A stretch of DNA of 64,000 nucleotides from Lutimaribacter_A marinistellae (GTDB lineage Bacteria > Pseudomonadota > Alphaproteobacteria > Rhodobacterales > Rhodobacteraceae): contig NZ_JBHRXI010000010.1 in NCBI RefSeq assembly GCF_042648365.1, positions 682,001 through 746,000 of the forward strand. The letters run 5' to 3'. The translations under genes and the position numbers were made by a program. Under the pieces are notes generated by a model. It was given only the letters and a program-made list of their open reading frames with translations, had not been told where the DNA came from and made no database searches. Positions 1 to 8,116 of this stretch are shown piece by piece (position 1 is the first letter of the stretch; each line of letters begins with the position of its first letter).

Positions 1-361
1 CGGCGCGGGCAAGCAGATCGTCACCCTCGACGACCGCAACCTTGAGCGCGAGTCCCTCTTGCGCGATCCGTGCGCGCAACGCCTCGGCACAGGCGGCAGG
101 GTTTACGCCACCCGCGTTCGACAAAACTCGAACGCCCGAAGTTGCGATCTGATGCAGGTTTGGACCCATCGCATCAGTGACGAAGTCGGTCGCATAGCCG
201 GCCGAAGGGTCCTTCATCCGGGCGCGTGCCATGATCGACATGGTGATTTCGGCCAGGTAGTCATAGACAAGGACATCGACCCCGGCCGCCAGCAATTGTG
301 CCGTGGCGTGCGGCGCCTCCCCCCAGAACCCGGCAGCTCCTCCGATTCGCAAGACAGTCAC
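1..361 (-). CDS. AtuA-family (DUF1446) protein, N-terminal part only
   Basis: The minus strand is open from a GTG at 361 to the left edge, so only about 120 N-terminal residues are present. The reading begins VTVLRIGGAAGFWGEAPHA and continues with VYDYLAEITMSIMARARM and LSNAGGVNPAACAEAL. This N-terminal pattern (GGxxxFWGD/E, DYLAE, NAGGxNP) is typical of the acyclic terpene utilisation AtuA family. The GTG is chosen because an AAAGGA ribosome site lies about 6 bases upstream and no in-frame ATG fits. AtuA relatives sit in acyl-CoA and terpenoid degradation clusters, which agrees with the acyl-CoA dehydrogenase, thiolase and FadJ genes next door. The biochemical activity of the family is not well defined. 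It is divergent from the TetR gene at 476. Confidence 0.8.
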   Translation of the reverse strand, partial: MTVLRIGGAAGFWGEAPHATAQLLAAGVDVLVYDYLAEITMSIMARARMKDPSAGYATDFVTDAMGPNLHQIATSGVRVLSNAGGVNPAACAEALRARIAQEGLALKVAVVEGDDLLARA

Positions 362-422
362 GCGACGTCCTTTCAATAATTCTTCATCGGCCATTTACAG
401 ACCGCCCGTTCTGTTTGTAGAT

Positions 423-443
423 TTGACTGGACCCGCCGGTCAA
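423..443. promoter_or_regulatory. Dyad in the AtuA/TetR divergent intergenic region
   Basis: TTGACTGG (423-430), five bases, then CCGGTCAA (436-443) form an inverted repeat with one mismatch. It lies between two divergent starts (361 minus, 476 plus), the usual position of a TetR autoregulatory operator. Binding by the adjacent TetR protein is inferred. Confidence 0.5.
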
Positions 444-475
444 TCGCAAACACCGAGTTCGACGCCACGGAACAA

Positions 476-1111
476 ATGACCAAGGAAAAGCCCGCCACAC
501 AGGAAGAGCGCGCGAAGCAGACCAAGAAAAAGGTCATACGCGCGACCATTGCGTGCCTCGACAAACAAGGCTACGCGGAAACCACTTTCGCGCGCATCCA
601 GGATCGCGCTGGCGTTTCGCGCGGGGCCATCACGCACCACTTCCCCAACCGGCAAGCGCTTGTCGCGGCGACTGCCATGGAACTGCTGTCCAACGCACTT
701 GGACCTGTCGAACGCCGCGCGGACAGCACGCCGGACGCGGCCGAACCGGTCGCCGAGTTGATCAAGCATGTATGGGACAGGGTGGTGAACTCCTCGGGCG
801 GGCGCGCGATGGTGGAAATTCTCGTCGCGTGCCGGACCGACAAGGAATTGCACAGACTGCTCCAGGATCAGTTGCATGACTGGGACCGGCAAAGTCGGGA
901 ATCGGTCAACACCGCCTATCGGGGAAGCGAGCCGGACGCGGACGACGCAGAGCTTTTGTGGAGTATCATCCGCAACTTTCTGCGCGGCCTGATCCTTCAC
1001 GACAAGTTCGTTGCAGACCCCGCCTACCTGACGCGGATGGTCGAACGTTTCGCACGTATCATGGAAACCCAGCTGATCATGCTCAGCGACCCAAACGAGG
1101 ATCCGGAATGA
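476..1111 (+). CDS. TetR/AcrR-family transcriptional regulator
   Basis: A 211-residue protein, the usual TetR length. Residues about 18-64 form the N-terminal three-helix DNA-binding domain: ATIACLDKQGYAETTFARIQ, then AGVSRGAITHHFPNRQALVAA, with the family's GxxxxHFxxKxxL-like recognition helix. The C-terminal part is a variable all-helical ligand domain. The stop overlaps the start of the acyl-CoA dehydrogenase (ATGA), so the two are co-transcribed. Together with the dyad at 423-443 this suggests it represses itself, the dehydrogenase and the divergent AtuA-like gene. The inducer is unknown; an acyl-CoA intermediate is a reasonable guess from context only. Confidence 0.9.
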   Translation: MTKEKPATQEERAKQTKKKVIRATIACLDKQGYAETTFARIQDRAGVSRGAITHHFPNRQALVAATAMELLSNALGPVERRADSTPDAAEPVAELIKHVWDRVVNSSGGRAMVEILVACRTDKELHRLLQDQLHDWDRQSRESVNTAYRGSEPDADDAELLWSIIRNFLRGLILHDKFVADPAYLTRMVERFARIMETQLIMLSDPNEDPE

Positions 1112-2265
1112 CCTGCCCTTCGCCCTTCATGACACCCGAGCGCGAAGCGTTCCGCACCAACCTCAATCGGTTTTTCGACAGCGAAGTGAAACCGAACCTG
1201 GAAAAATGGGAAGCGGACCGCGCCGTGCCTTGGGAAATGCACGAACGCGTCGCCGACCTCGGCGTGTTCGGTTTCGGCATACCCGAGGAATATGGCGGGC
1301 TGGGGTTCGACGACGCGTTCATGCGCGCCGATTATGGCGAAGCGGCATTCGGCTGCGGCGCGTCCGGCTTTGCCGCAGCGGTGGGTGGCCGTTCCATTTC
1401 GATCGGCCCGATTTCCCGGCTGGCACCCGAGAATTTCAAGCGGACCGTCCTTCCCGAGATCATCGCGGGTCGGATGGGTTCGGCACTTGCAATCACCGAA
1501 CCCGGCGGTGGCTCTGACGTCTCGAACATGGCCACGCGTGCAGAACGCAAAGGCAAAGGCTGGGTCCTCAACGGGGCCAAGGCCTACATCACCGGCGGCA
1601 TGGAAGCGCAGTGGTTCGTGGTCGGCGCGCGGACCGGCGGAGCGGGATTGGCGGGCATCTCCCTGTTTCTCGTCGAGGCGGACAGCCCAGGCTTCACCCG
1701 AACGCCTCTTGGCAACAAGCAGGGCTGGCATTGCTCGGAACAGGCGATGCTGCATTTCGACGATTGCCAATTGCCCGACACCGCGCTGATCGGTCCCGAG
1801 AACAAGGGCTTTCTCGCGATCATGAACAATTTCAACTACGAACGGCTGTCGATGATCGCGGGAAGCCTCGGCATGATGAAGCTCTGCTATACGTCCGCGC
1901 TGGACTGGGCACGCGAGCGACGCACCTTCGGCCAGCGATTGATCGAACACCAGGTCATCGCGCACAAGTTCGCCGAGATCTCGGCCCGCATCGACATGAT
2001 CGAGGCCTATCTCGAACGGATCTGCTGGGCGATCAACCAGGGCGCCATGCCCGCGGCCGAGATCGCCAAGGCCAAGGTACAGGCCACCAAGGCACTGGAA
2101 TTCACCGCCTCCGAAGGCATGCAGATCTTCGGCGGGGCCAGTTACCTCGTCGGCAATCCCGTCGAACGAGTCTGGCGCGAGGTCAAGGTGATGGCAATCG
2201 GTGGCGGATCCGAAGAGATCATGCGCGATCTGGCCGTACGGCAAATGGGGTTGGCGGGCCAGTGA
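1108..2265 (+). CDS. Acyl-CoA dehydrogenase family protein
   Basis: A flavoenzyme of 385 residues, the usual length, expected to oxidise an acyl-CoA to the 2,3-enoyl-CoA and pass electrons to ETF. The start is the ATG at 1108, which overlaps the preceding TGA; a longer in-frame opening from 958 lies inside the regulator and is not used. Both family signatures are visible: ALAITEPGGGSDVSNM in the middle domain and QIFGGASYLVGNPVERVW followed by AIGGGSEEIMRD near the C-terminus. The Glu in GGGSEE sits near the usual C-terminal active-site region; it is not certain that it is the catalytic base. Substrate chain type cannot be read from sequence. The neighbouring thiolase and FadJ genes would complete a beta-oxidation spiral. 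Confidence 0.92.
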   Translation: MTCPSPFMTPEREAFRTNLNRFFDSEVKPNLEKWEADRAVPWEMHERVADLGVFGFGIPEEYGGLGFDDAFMRADYGEAAFGCGASGFAAAVGGRSISIGPISRLAPENFKRTVLPEIIAGRMGSALAITEPGGGSDVSNMATRAERKGKGWVLNGAKAYITGGMEAQWFVVGARTGGAGLAGISLFLVEADSPGFTRTPLGNKQGWHCSEQAMLHFDDCQLPDTALIGPENKGFLAIMNNFNYERLSMIAGSLGMMKLCYTSALDWARERRTFGQRLIEHQVIAHKFAEISARIDMIEAYLERICWAINQGAMPAAEIAKAKVQATKALEFTASEGMQIFGGASYLVGNPVERVWREVKVMAIGGGSEEIMRDLAVRQMGLAGQ

Positions 2266-2281
2266 CGTTGGTTTGGCGGCC

Positions 2282-3280
2282 TCAGAACTCCGAGTTTCGA
2301 TAGGCACCGGGCGTCAGTCCGGTCCAGCCGCGAAAGGCTCTTACGAATGCGCTGGCTTCGCTGAACCCCAAGCGCGCGGCGATCTGCTCCACGCTGTCGC
2401 CGGTCGTCGTCAACAAGCGCACGGCCATTTCGCGGCGCACCTGCGTTCGGATGTCCGGGTACCCGACCCCTTCGCGCCTCAACCGCCGCCGCAACGTATG
2501 CTGCGCAAAACCAAGCGTTGCGGCCACCTCTGCCATTGTCGGCAGTCGCCCCTCGGCGGCCAGAGCCGTTTCCACGGCAAGGGACGTATCCAGCGCAAGA
2601 CCCGATACCGCGTCCACCGGCAGAAACGCGTCGAGCGGCGTGCGCCGTGCATAGGCGATCGCCTCGGCCTCGGTCCGGTGTACGGGCAGCTTCAATTGCG
2701 ACGAGGCAAAGGCCAGCCCGCTTGTCGGCGCGCCAAACTGCAGCGGAACGCGGCCGAACATCCGGCGATATGCGGGCGCATGGACCGGCGGCGGAAAATC
2801 GAACCACGCCGCGGAATAGCTGCGCCGGTTTCCCCCAAGCCAGATCATCATGTGCCCGACGAGCACCAGCACCATGTCGACGGCGGTATGGTTCAGCACT
2901 TCCCGCCTTGGAATGCGCGTCATCTCGAACACCGTCTCGTCGCCCATGTCACGCAGCGTGAAGTGAAAGGAATTGTCCATCAGGTCACTGAATTGCGCCA
3001 GCCTCTGCCAGGCCGCACCAAGCGTTCCGGCCATCGCGACATGGGCCGCCATGATCGCATGGGTTCCGATGCGTTGCCGGCGATGTTGCAACCCCGCCAG
3101 CTCGTCATCCAGTGCCAATGTCACAACGCGAACCAGCCGCACGAAATCTGCCGTGTCAAGATCGGTGACAGGTACCGCAAGGCCGGCCCGGGCCAACAGA
3201 TCGTCGGCGGCAAAGCCATGCCTTGCCGCGCCTTCCAGCAGGTTCGCAACGGTTTGCGCGGGTATCAACGCGGTCATCAC
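2282..3280 (-). CDS. AraC-family transcriptional regulator
   Basis: A 332-residue regulator with an N-terminal arabinose-binding-like (OruR/PhbR-type) domain and a C-terminal pair of helix-turn-helix motifs at about residues 245-328. The motifs read MAEVAATLGFAQHTLRRRLR and VEQIAARLGFSEASAFVRAF, ending in the conserved GLTPGAYR. It is convergent with the acyl-CoA dehydrogenase gene and divergent from the thiolase gene at 3374, with about 90 bases between starts. A role in controlling the thiolase-fadJ operon is therefore likely. The effector is unknown. AraC proteins of this subtype are common beside fatty-acid and polyhydroxyalkanoate genes. Confidence 0.9.
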   Translation of the reverse strand: MMTALIPAQTVANLLEGAARHGFAADDLLARAGLAVPVTDLDTADFVRLVRVVTLALDDELAGLQHRRQRIGTHAIMAAHVAMAGTLGAAWQRLAQFSDLMDNSFHFTLRDMGDETVFEMTRIPRREVLNHTAVDMVLVLVGHMMIWLGGNRRSYSAAWFDFPPPVHAPAYRRMFGRVPLQFGAPTSGLAFASSQLKLPVHRTEAEAIAYARRTPLDAFLPVDAVSGLALDTSLAVETALAAEGRLPTMAEVAATLGFAQHTLRRRLRREGVGYPDIRTQVRREMAVRLLTTTGDSVEQIAARLGFSEASAFVRAFRGWTGLTPGAYRNSEF

Positions 3281-3373
3281 TTGTCACTTTATGTCAATTT
3301 TCCTGTCGCGCCAGATCATTGTGGAATCATCCGCACCGCCTAGTCTTTCGCCAACGCTGATGAGGAGGACATC

Positions 3374-4582
3374 ATGGCCACCGCCGCCTATATTTTCGAT
3401 GCCGTCAGAACCCCGCGCTCGCGCGGGAAAAAGGACGGAACGCTTCACGAAGTCAAACCAGTGGAACTTGCCGCCGGGCTGTTGCGCGAATTGCAGGCGC
3501 GCCACGACCTCGACACCGCACGCGTTGGCGACGTGGTCCTGGGCTGCACCGCACCCGTGGGCGACCAGGGTGCCTGTGTCGCCAAGGCCGCCGTGCAGGC
3601 CGCGCATTGGGACGAGGCCGTGCCGGGTGTGCAGCTCGATAGGTTCTGTGCCTCGGGGCTCGAGGCCGTGAACATGGCCGCCGCCAAGGTCGGATCGGAC
3701 CAGGAGGAACTGGTCGTCGCAGGCGGCGTGGAATCGATGAGCCGCGTCCCGATGATGAGCCAGGGCGGCGCGATGTTCACCGACCCCGCTTTCGTGATCG
3801 ACCAGACATCGGCCCCGCAGGGCATCGGCGCCGACCTGATCGCCACGATCGACGGCTACAGCCGCGAGGATGTCGACGCCTTTGCCGTCGAAAGTCAGCG
3901 CCGCGCGGCCCATGCCCGCGACAACGGATGGTTCGACCGCTCGGTCGTGCCGGTCAAGGATGAGAACGGGCTGACCGTGCTGGAACGGGACGATTACATC
4001 AAGCCCGGCACCGACATGCAGAAACTGGGTGCGCTCAACGCCTCCTTCGCACAGATGGGCGGGTTCGGTTTCGACGACATGGCGCTCGCCAAGTATCCGC
4101 AGGTGACGCGCATCAACCACGTGCACACGCCCGGCAACTCCTCCGGCATCGTCGATGGCGCCTCGGCGGTGATGGTCGGATCGGAAAAGGCGGGTAAGGA
4201 TCTCGGGCTTGAACCACGCGCCCGGATCGTCTCGGCCACCGTCATCTCGACCGACCCGGTCATCATGCTGGCCGGGCCGGGACCCGCGGCCAAAAAGTGC
4301 CTCGAAAAGGCAGGGCTGACCGTCGATGACGTCGATATCTGGGAAATCAACGAGGCCTTCGCCTCGGTCGCCCTGCGTTACATGAAAGACCTCGGCATCG
4401 ACCCCGAGATTACCAACGTGAACGGTGGCGCCATCGCGATGGGCCACCCCCTCGGGGCGACGGGCGGCATGCTCGTATCCACTGTTCTGGACGAGTTGGA
4501 GCGCCGCAACGCCAAACGCGCGATGATCTCGCTTTGCGTAGGCGGCGGCATGGGCATCTCGACCCTGATCGAGCGCGTGTAA
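3374..4582 (+). CDS. Acetyl-CoA C-acyltransferase (thiolase)
   Basis: A 402-residue thiolase that cleaves 3-ketoacyl-CoA with CoA. The acyl-accepting cysteine is Cys92 in LDRFCASGLEAVNMA. The C-terminal catalytic residues are His358 in GHPLGATGG and Cys388 in SLCVGGGMG, and NEAFA precedes them as expected. AGGAGG lies just before the ATG. The fadJ-like gene begins 11 bases after the stop, so the two are one operon. This is the classical pairing of thiolase with a bifunctional hydratase/dehydrogenase (FadAB or FadIJ). Whether it favours degradation or acetoacetyl-CoA synthesis cannot be told; the context favours degradation. Confidence 0.93.
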   Translation: MATAAYIFDAVRTPRSRGKKDGTLHEVKPVELAAGLLRELQARHDLDTARVGDVVLGCTAPVGDQGACVAKAAVQAAHWDEAVPGVQLDRFCASGLEAVNMAAAKVGSDQEELVVAGGVESMSRVPMMSQGGAMFTDPAFVIDQTSAPQGIGADLIATIDGYSREDVDAFAVESQRRAAHARDNGWFDRSVVPVKDENGLTVLERDDYIKPGTDMQKLGALNASFAQMGGFGFDDMALAKYPQVTRINHVHTPGNSSGIVDGASAVMVGSEKAGKDLGLEPRARIVSATVISTDPVIMLAGPGPAAKKCLEKAGLTVDDVDIWEINEAFASVALRYMKDLGIDPEITNVNGGAIAMGHPLGATGGMLVSTVLDELERRNAKRAMISLCVGGGMGISTLIERV

Positions 4583-4593
4583 GGAGGCAGACA

Positions 4594-6738
4594 ATGGGCG
4601 AATTCCGCTACGAAAAAGACGCCGACGGCATCGTGACCGTCACCATGGACATGGACGGCCCGGTCAACGCGATGAACGCGCAGTTCTGGCCTCTGTTTGC
4701 CGAAACGATGGACCGGCTCGAATCCGAGGATGGGCTGAAAGGCGTGATCTGGACCTCGGCAAAGGACACGTTCTTTGCCGGTGGTGACCTCAACATGCTC
4801 AAGAGCATCGATGCCGACGGGGTTCAGGGCCTGTTCGACTCGGTCGAGGCGACCAAGGCCGTCATGCGCCGGATGGAGCGTCAGCAGGTGCCGCATGTGG
4901 CGGCCATCAACGGTGCCGCGCTTGGCGGCGGGTACGAGATTTGCCTCGCCTGCAATCACCGCATCGCCGCCGACAATCCCAAGACCAAGATCGGTCTGCC
5001 CGAAGTGACGCTGGGCCTGCTGCCCGGCGGCGGCGGCGTGGTCCGGCTCACCTACCTTCTGGGTCTCGAAGGTGCGATGCCTTACCTGCTCGAGGGCAAA
5101 CAGGTCAGCCCGCAACAGGCGGTCAAGGCCGGACTGATCCACGAGGTCGTGCCCGCCGACGCACTGCTGGCACGCTGCCGCGACTACATTCACGAGGTTG
5201 CCGGCGACCCGGCCGCGACAACGCAGCCCTGGGACACCAAGGGGTACAAGATCCCCGGCGGCCCGTCGATGTCACCCAAGAACATGCAGCGTATCGCTGG
5301 TGCCGCCGCGATGCTTTACAAGAAGACACGCGGCCTGATGCCTGCCCCGGCCAAGATCCTCGACATCATGACCGAGACTGCGGGCAAGCTCGATTTCGAC
5401 ACCGCCCTGCGCTACGAGACGCGCCGCTTCGTGTCGCTTACGCCGATGGCGACGACGAAGAACATGATCGAAACGCTCTTCTTCGGCATGAACAAGGTGA
5501 ACGGCGGCGCCAGCCGGCCCAAGGGCGTCCCGCCCTCAAAGATCGAAAAGCTGGGCATCCTGGGCGCCGGGATGATGGGACAGGGCATTGCCTATTCGGC
5601 CGCGATGGCCGGATTGCCAGTCGTTCTGAAAGACACGACGGTCGAGGCTGCCGAACGCGGCAAGGCCTATACCGCCGGGTTGCTGGAAAAACGCGTCAAG
5701 CGCGGGCGCATGACCGAAGAAGCCGCAGGCAAGGTTCTCGACCTCATAACCGCGACAGACAAGCTCGACGACCTCAAGGGGTGCGACCTGATCATCGAGG
5801 CCGTGTTCGAACAGATCGACGTCAAGGACAAGGTGCTTGCCGAACACGAGGCGCTGCTGGCCGAGGGCGGCATCTGGGGCTCGAACACTTCGACCCTGCC
5901 GATCACGCGACTGGCGACCGGCTCGGCAAAGCCCGAAAACTTCGTCGGCCTGCATTTCTTCTCGCCCGTCGACAAGATGCCCCTGCTCGAGATCATCGCC
6001 GGGGAAAAGACCTCGGATGAAACGCTGGCGCGCGCCTTCGATTTCGCCCGCCAGATCCGCAAGACGCCGATCATCGTCGGTGACAGCACCGGTTTCTACA
6101 CATCGCGTACCATCGGGACCAAGATTATCGAAGCGGTGGAGCTGGTGGCCGAGGGGCATGACCCGGTGCGCGTCGACAACCTGTCGCGCCTGACGGGGAT
6201 GCCCACGGGGATGCTCTCTCTGCTCGATGAGGTTCAGATCAAGCTGGTCGTCGACATCTACAACACCCAGGTCGAAATGGGCCTTCTGGACCCCGAGAAA
6301 GAACAGAACCCTGCCGGTCGCGAAATGCTGGCTGAACTGCGCGGGCAGCATGGCCGTCACGGGCGCGCAACGGGCAAGGGGTTCTATGACTACACCCCCC
6401 AGGGCAAGACGATCTGGCCCGGTCTCGGCGCATGGCGCAAACCCGAGGCCCGGATTTCGGACGAGGACATCAAGGACCGCATCCTTTTCAGGGCCGTTCT
6501 GGAAAGCCTGCGCTGTCTCGAAGAGGGCGTGCTGAGATCCGCGGCTGACGGGAATGTCGGCTCTATCCTCGGGATCGGCGCGCCGGTCCATACCGGCGGC
6601 TATATCCAGTTCGTCAACACGTATGGCCTGGATCGGTTCGTCGCCCGATGCGAGGACCTGGCAGAGCGTTACGGCGAGCGCTTTGCCCCGCCTGCCATTC
6701 TGCGTGAGCATGCCGCGCAGAACCGGGTTTTTGCCTGA
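4594..6738 (+). CDS. 3-hydroxyacyl-CoA dehydrogenase / enoyl-CoA hydratase (FadJ/FadB-type)
   Basis: A 714-residue bifunctional beta-oxidation enzyme. The start is the ATG at 4594, just after the GGAGG site (4583-4587); the longer frame from 4534 lies inside the thiolase. Residues 1-190 are the crotonase domain, with NGAALGGGYE (106-115) and GLPEVTLGLLPGGGG giving the catalytic Glu115/Glu137 pair. From about residue 318 the NAD-binding motif LGILGAGMMGQGIAYSAAMA starts the dehydrogenase. The catalytic His is in LHFFSPVDKMPLLEII near residue 454. A duplicated C-terminal dehydrogenase domain completes the usual layout. It works with the upstream thiolase. Confidence 0.95.
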   Translation: MGEFRYEKDADGIVTVTMDMDGPVNAMNAQFWPLFAETMDRLESEDGLKGVIWTSAKDTFFAGGDLNMLKSIDADGVQGLFDSVEATKAVMRRMERQQVPHVAAINGAALGGGYEICLACNHRIAADNPKTKIGLPEVTLGLLPGGGGVVRLTYLLGLEGAMPYLLEGKQVSPQQAVKAGLIHEVVPADALLARCRDYIHEVAGDPAATTQPWDTKGYKIPGGPSMSPKNMQRIAGAAAMLYKKTRGLMPAPAKILDIMTETAGKLDFDTALRYETRRFVSLTPMATTKNMIETLFFGMNKVNGGASRPKGVPPSKIEKLGILGAGMMGQGIAYSAAMAGLPVVLKDTTVEAAERGKAYTAGLLEKRVKRGRMTEEAAGKVLDLITATDKLDDLKGCDLIIEAVFEQIDVKDKVLAEHEALLAEGGIWGSNTSTLPITRLATGSAKPENFVGLHFFSPVDKMPLLEIIAGEKTSDETLARAFDFARQIRKTPIIVGDSTGFYTSRTIGTKIIEAVELVAEGHDPVRVDNLSRLTGMPTGMLSLLDEVQIKLVVDIYNTQVEMGLLDPEKEQNPAGREMLAELRGQHGRHGRATGKGFYDYTPQGKTIWPGLGAWRKPEARISDEDIKDRILFRAVLESLRCLEEGVLRSAADGNVGSILGIGAPVHTGGYIQFVNTYGLDRFVARCEDLAERYGERFAPPAILREHAAQNRVFA

Positions 6739-6746
6739 CCGGATTG

Positions 6747-6770
6747 CCGGGGGCGGTTATCCGCCTCCGG
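6747..6770. terminator. Hairpin between convergent fadJ-like and TetR genes
   Basis: CCGGGGGCGG (6747-6756), loop TTAT, CCGCCTCCGG (6761-6770) pair over ten positions with one G-U. It lies 8 bases after the fadJ-like stop and covers the end of the convergent TetR gene, so it can terminate both. There is no long T-run. Confidence 0.6.
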
Positions 6771-7344
6771 GCTGATCCCCTGACGGCAGCGCGGCATTAA
6801 GAATGATCTGCGCTGCCGCCTTGGCGTCCTTCGCTGCCTCGGCCCCGTTGAGCAGCACCGCCGCGGCAATCGCGCCTTCCTTCAGCAACAACAATTGACG
6901 GGCCAGCAGGACCGGTTCCACTGCCCCTGCCGATTGCGCCAATCGTGTAAAATGATCGGCCAGCAGGCGCTTGTGCTCGGATGCCTGGGCGTGGATCGGG
7001 TGGCCTTTTTCCTGGAACTCTGCGCCGGCCTTGACGAACATGCAGCCGCGAAATCCTTCAAGCCCGAACCATTCGCCCAGCGCATCGAAACAGGCCAATA
7101 GCTGGCCAGCAGGTGTTTCCGCCAACTCCTCCATCCGGCGATACAGCCAGTTGCGGAAATTCTCGTCCCTCAGCCTGAGAACGGCAAGGATCAGGTCTTC
7201 CTTGGTGCGAAAGTGCTTGTACATCGAGGTTTTCGAAACCCCGGTCTCGGCCACCAGCCGATCCATCCCCGTCGCATGGAAACCTTCGCGATAATACACG
7301 TCGAGGGCCTTTCGGACCAGTTCATCCCGCTTGTTTGTACGCAT
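6757..7344 (-). CDS. TetR/AcrR-family transcriptional regulator
   Basis: A 195-residue TetR protein starting MRTNKRDELVRKALDVYYRE. The ATG at 7344 is chosen because the family motif begins about ten residues later; an in-frame longer version to 7410 would run through an operator-like palindrome. The HTH is ATGMDRLVAETGVSKTSMYK followed by HFRTKEDLILAVL. The C-terminal domain GLEGFRGCMFVKAGAEF is of the type seen in YxaF/LmrA-like regulators. It faces the small operon beginning at 7541 across about 200 bases holding repeated GATCAGTA/GATCGGTA dyads, so it probably represses both directions. The ligand is unknown. Confidence 0.9.
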   Translation of the reverse strand: MRTNKRDELVRKALDVYYREGFHATGMDRLVAETGVSKTSMYKHFRTKEDLILAVLRLRDENFRNWLYRRMEELAETPAGQLLACFDALGEWFGLEGFRGCMFVKAGAEFQEKGHPIHAQASEHKRLLADHFTRLAQSAGAVEPVLLARQLLLLKEGAIAAAVLLNGAEAAKDAKAAAQIILNAALPSGDQPGGG

Positions 7345-7360
7345 TGCTCTCTGCCTTCGT

Positions 7361-7374
7361 GACAGATCGGTACA
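7361..7374. promoter_or_regulatory. Operator-like site next to the TetR start
   Basis: GACAGATCGGTACA lies 17 bases upstream of the TetR ATG (7344). Read on the other strand it gives TGTACCGATCTGTC, which matches the TACCGATCAGTA site at 7513-7524. It is a third, poorer copy of the same motif and would let the regulator control its own gene. Binding is inferred. Confidence 0.5.
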
Positions 7375-7426
7375 TAACATCACACTCAAACACCGCAAGT
7401 CTGCAGGCAAAGTCAGGCCCCTGCTG

Positions 7427-7469
7427 TCACCTATTGGTGATTATTCTGCCTGATGTCACCAATTCGTGA
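7427..7469. promoter_or_regulatory. Second pair of dyads, TCACC-N4-(G/C)GTGA
   Basis: TCACCTATTGGTGA (7427-7440) and TCACCAATTCGTGA (7456-7469) share TCACC-N4-xGTGA and are spaced 29 bases centre to centre. They differ from the GATCAGTA sites beside them, so a second regulator may act on this intergenic region. Confidence 0.45.
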
Positions 7470-7481
7470 GTTGATAAGGTT

Positions 7482-7524
7482 TACTGATCAGTACATATAT
7501 CGACTCAATACTTACCGATCAGTA
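7482..7524. promoter_or_regulatory. Tandem TetR operators upstream of the small operon
   Basis: TACTGATCAGTA (7482-7493) is a perfect 12-bp palindrome and TACCGATCAGTA (7513-7524) is a near copy, 31 bases centre to centre. The second ends 16 bases before the start codon at 7541, so an occupied site would block transcription or start-site access. The adjacent TetR gene (6757-7344) is the obvious candidate to bind them. Confidence 0.65.
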
Positions 7525-7540
7525 CACCAAGGAGATTGAG

Positions 7541-7630
7541 ATGCGCCGTCGACCAAACCCACCGCTTTTGCCCGACCATTTTCTTCCCATGCTGTTGAGC
7601 GTTCTGCTCCTGCTTTCCACGATCGTCTGA
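7541..7630 (+). CDS. 29-residue membrane peptide (first gene of small operon)
   Basis: A small open frame, ATG to TGA, encoding MRRRPNPPLLPDHFLPMLLS followed by VLLLLSTIV. It starts with a positive stretch (RRR) and ends in a hydrophobic segment of about 14 residues, the layout of a small single-pass membrane protein. Support for it being real: AAGGAGA sits 7-8 bases before the ATG, it is the first frame after the tandem operators, and the next gene begins 11 bases later. It could instead be a leader that couples translation of the next gene. No relative is recognised. Confidence 0.6.
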   Translation: MRRRPNPPLLPDHFLPMLLSVLLLLSTIV

Positions 7631-7641
7631 AAGGCACAGAC

Positions 7642-8106
7642 ATGACACGACAGCCCGTCCCACCCTTCACGCTAGACACCGCCCGGCAAAAGGTCCGCGC
7701 CGCCGAGGATGCGTGGAACAGCCGCGACCCCGACCGCGTCGTTGGCGCCTATACCGGCGACAGCCAGTGGCGGAACCGGGCAGAGTTTCCTGCCGGTCAG
7801 AGCCAGATCCACGACTTCCTCAGCCGTAAATGGCGCCACGAGCACGACTACCGCCTTATCAAGGAACTCTGGGCGCACGACGGCAACCGGATCGCTGTTC
7901 GCTATGCCTATGAATGGCGCAACGACAGCGGCCAGTGGATGCGCTCCTACGGCAACGAGAATTGGGAATATGCCACGGACGGGCGCATGGCGCAGCGGCA
8001 TGCGTCGATCAACGACCGCCCCATAACCGAGGCCGAGCGCCTGTTTCACTGGCCTCTTGGCCCCCGCCCCGCCGACCACCCCGGACTGTCCGACCTCGGA
8101 TTGTAG
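7642..8106 (+). CDS. Nuclear transport factor 2-like (DUF1348/SnoaL fold) protein
   Basis: A 154-residue protein of the DUF1348 family, with a cone-shaped NTF2/SnoaL fold. Recognisable segments are KVRAAEDAWNSRDPDRVVGA near the N-terminus, then SQWRNRAEF, FLSRKWRHEHDYRLIKELWA, AVRYAYEWRNDSGQWMRSYG and NENWEYATDG. No enzymatic role is established for the family; members often accompany redox or stress genes. It lies second in a four-gene operon whose promoter region carries TetR-type operators. A flavin-binding oxidase-like gene begins 10 bases after its stop. Confidence 0.85.
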   Translation: MTRQPVPPFTLDTARQKVRAAEDAWNSRDPDRVVGAYTGDSQWRNRAEFPAGQSQIHDFLSRKWRHEHDYRLIKELWAHDGNRIAVRYAYEWRNDSGQWMRSYGNENWEYATDGRMAQRHASINDRPITEAERLFHWPLGPRPADHPGLSDLGL

Positions 8107-8116
8107 GAGACCCGAC

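Noticed and set aside
59..379. 106-residue plus-strand frame
   Set aside because: Lies opposite the AtuA-family gene, which has clear family motifs.
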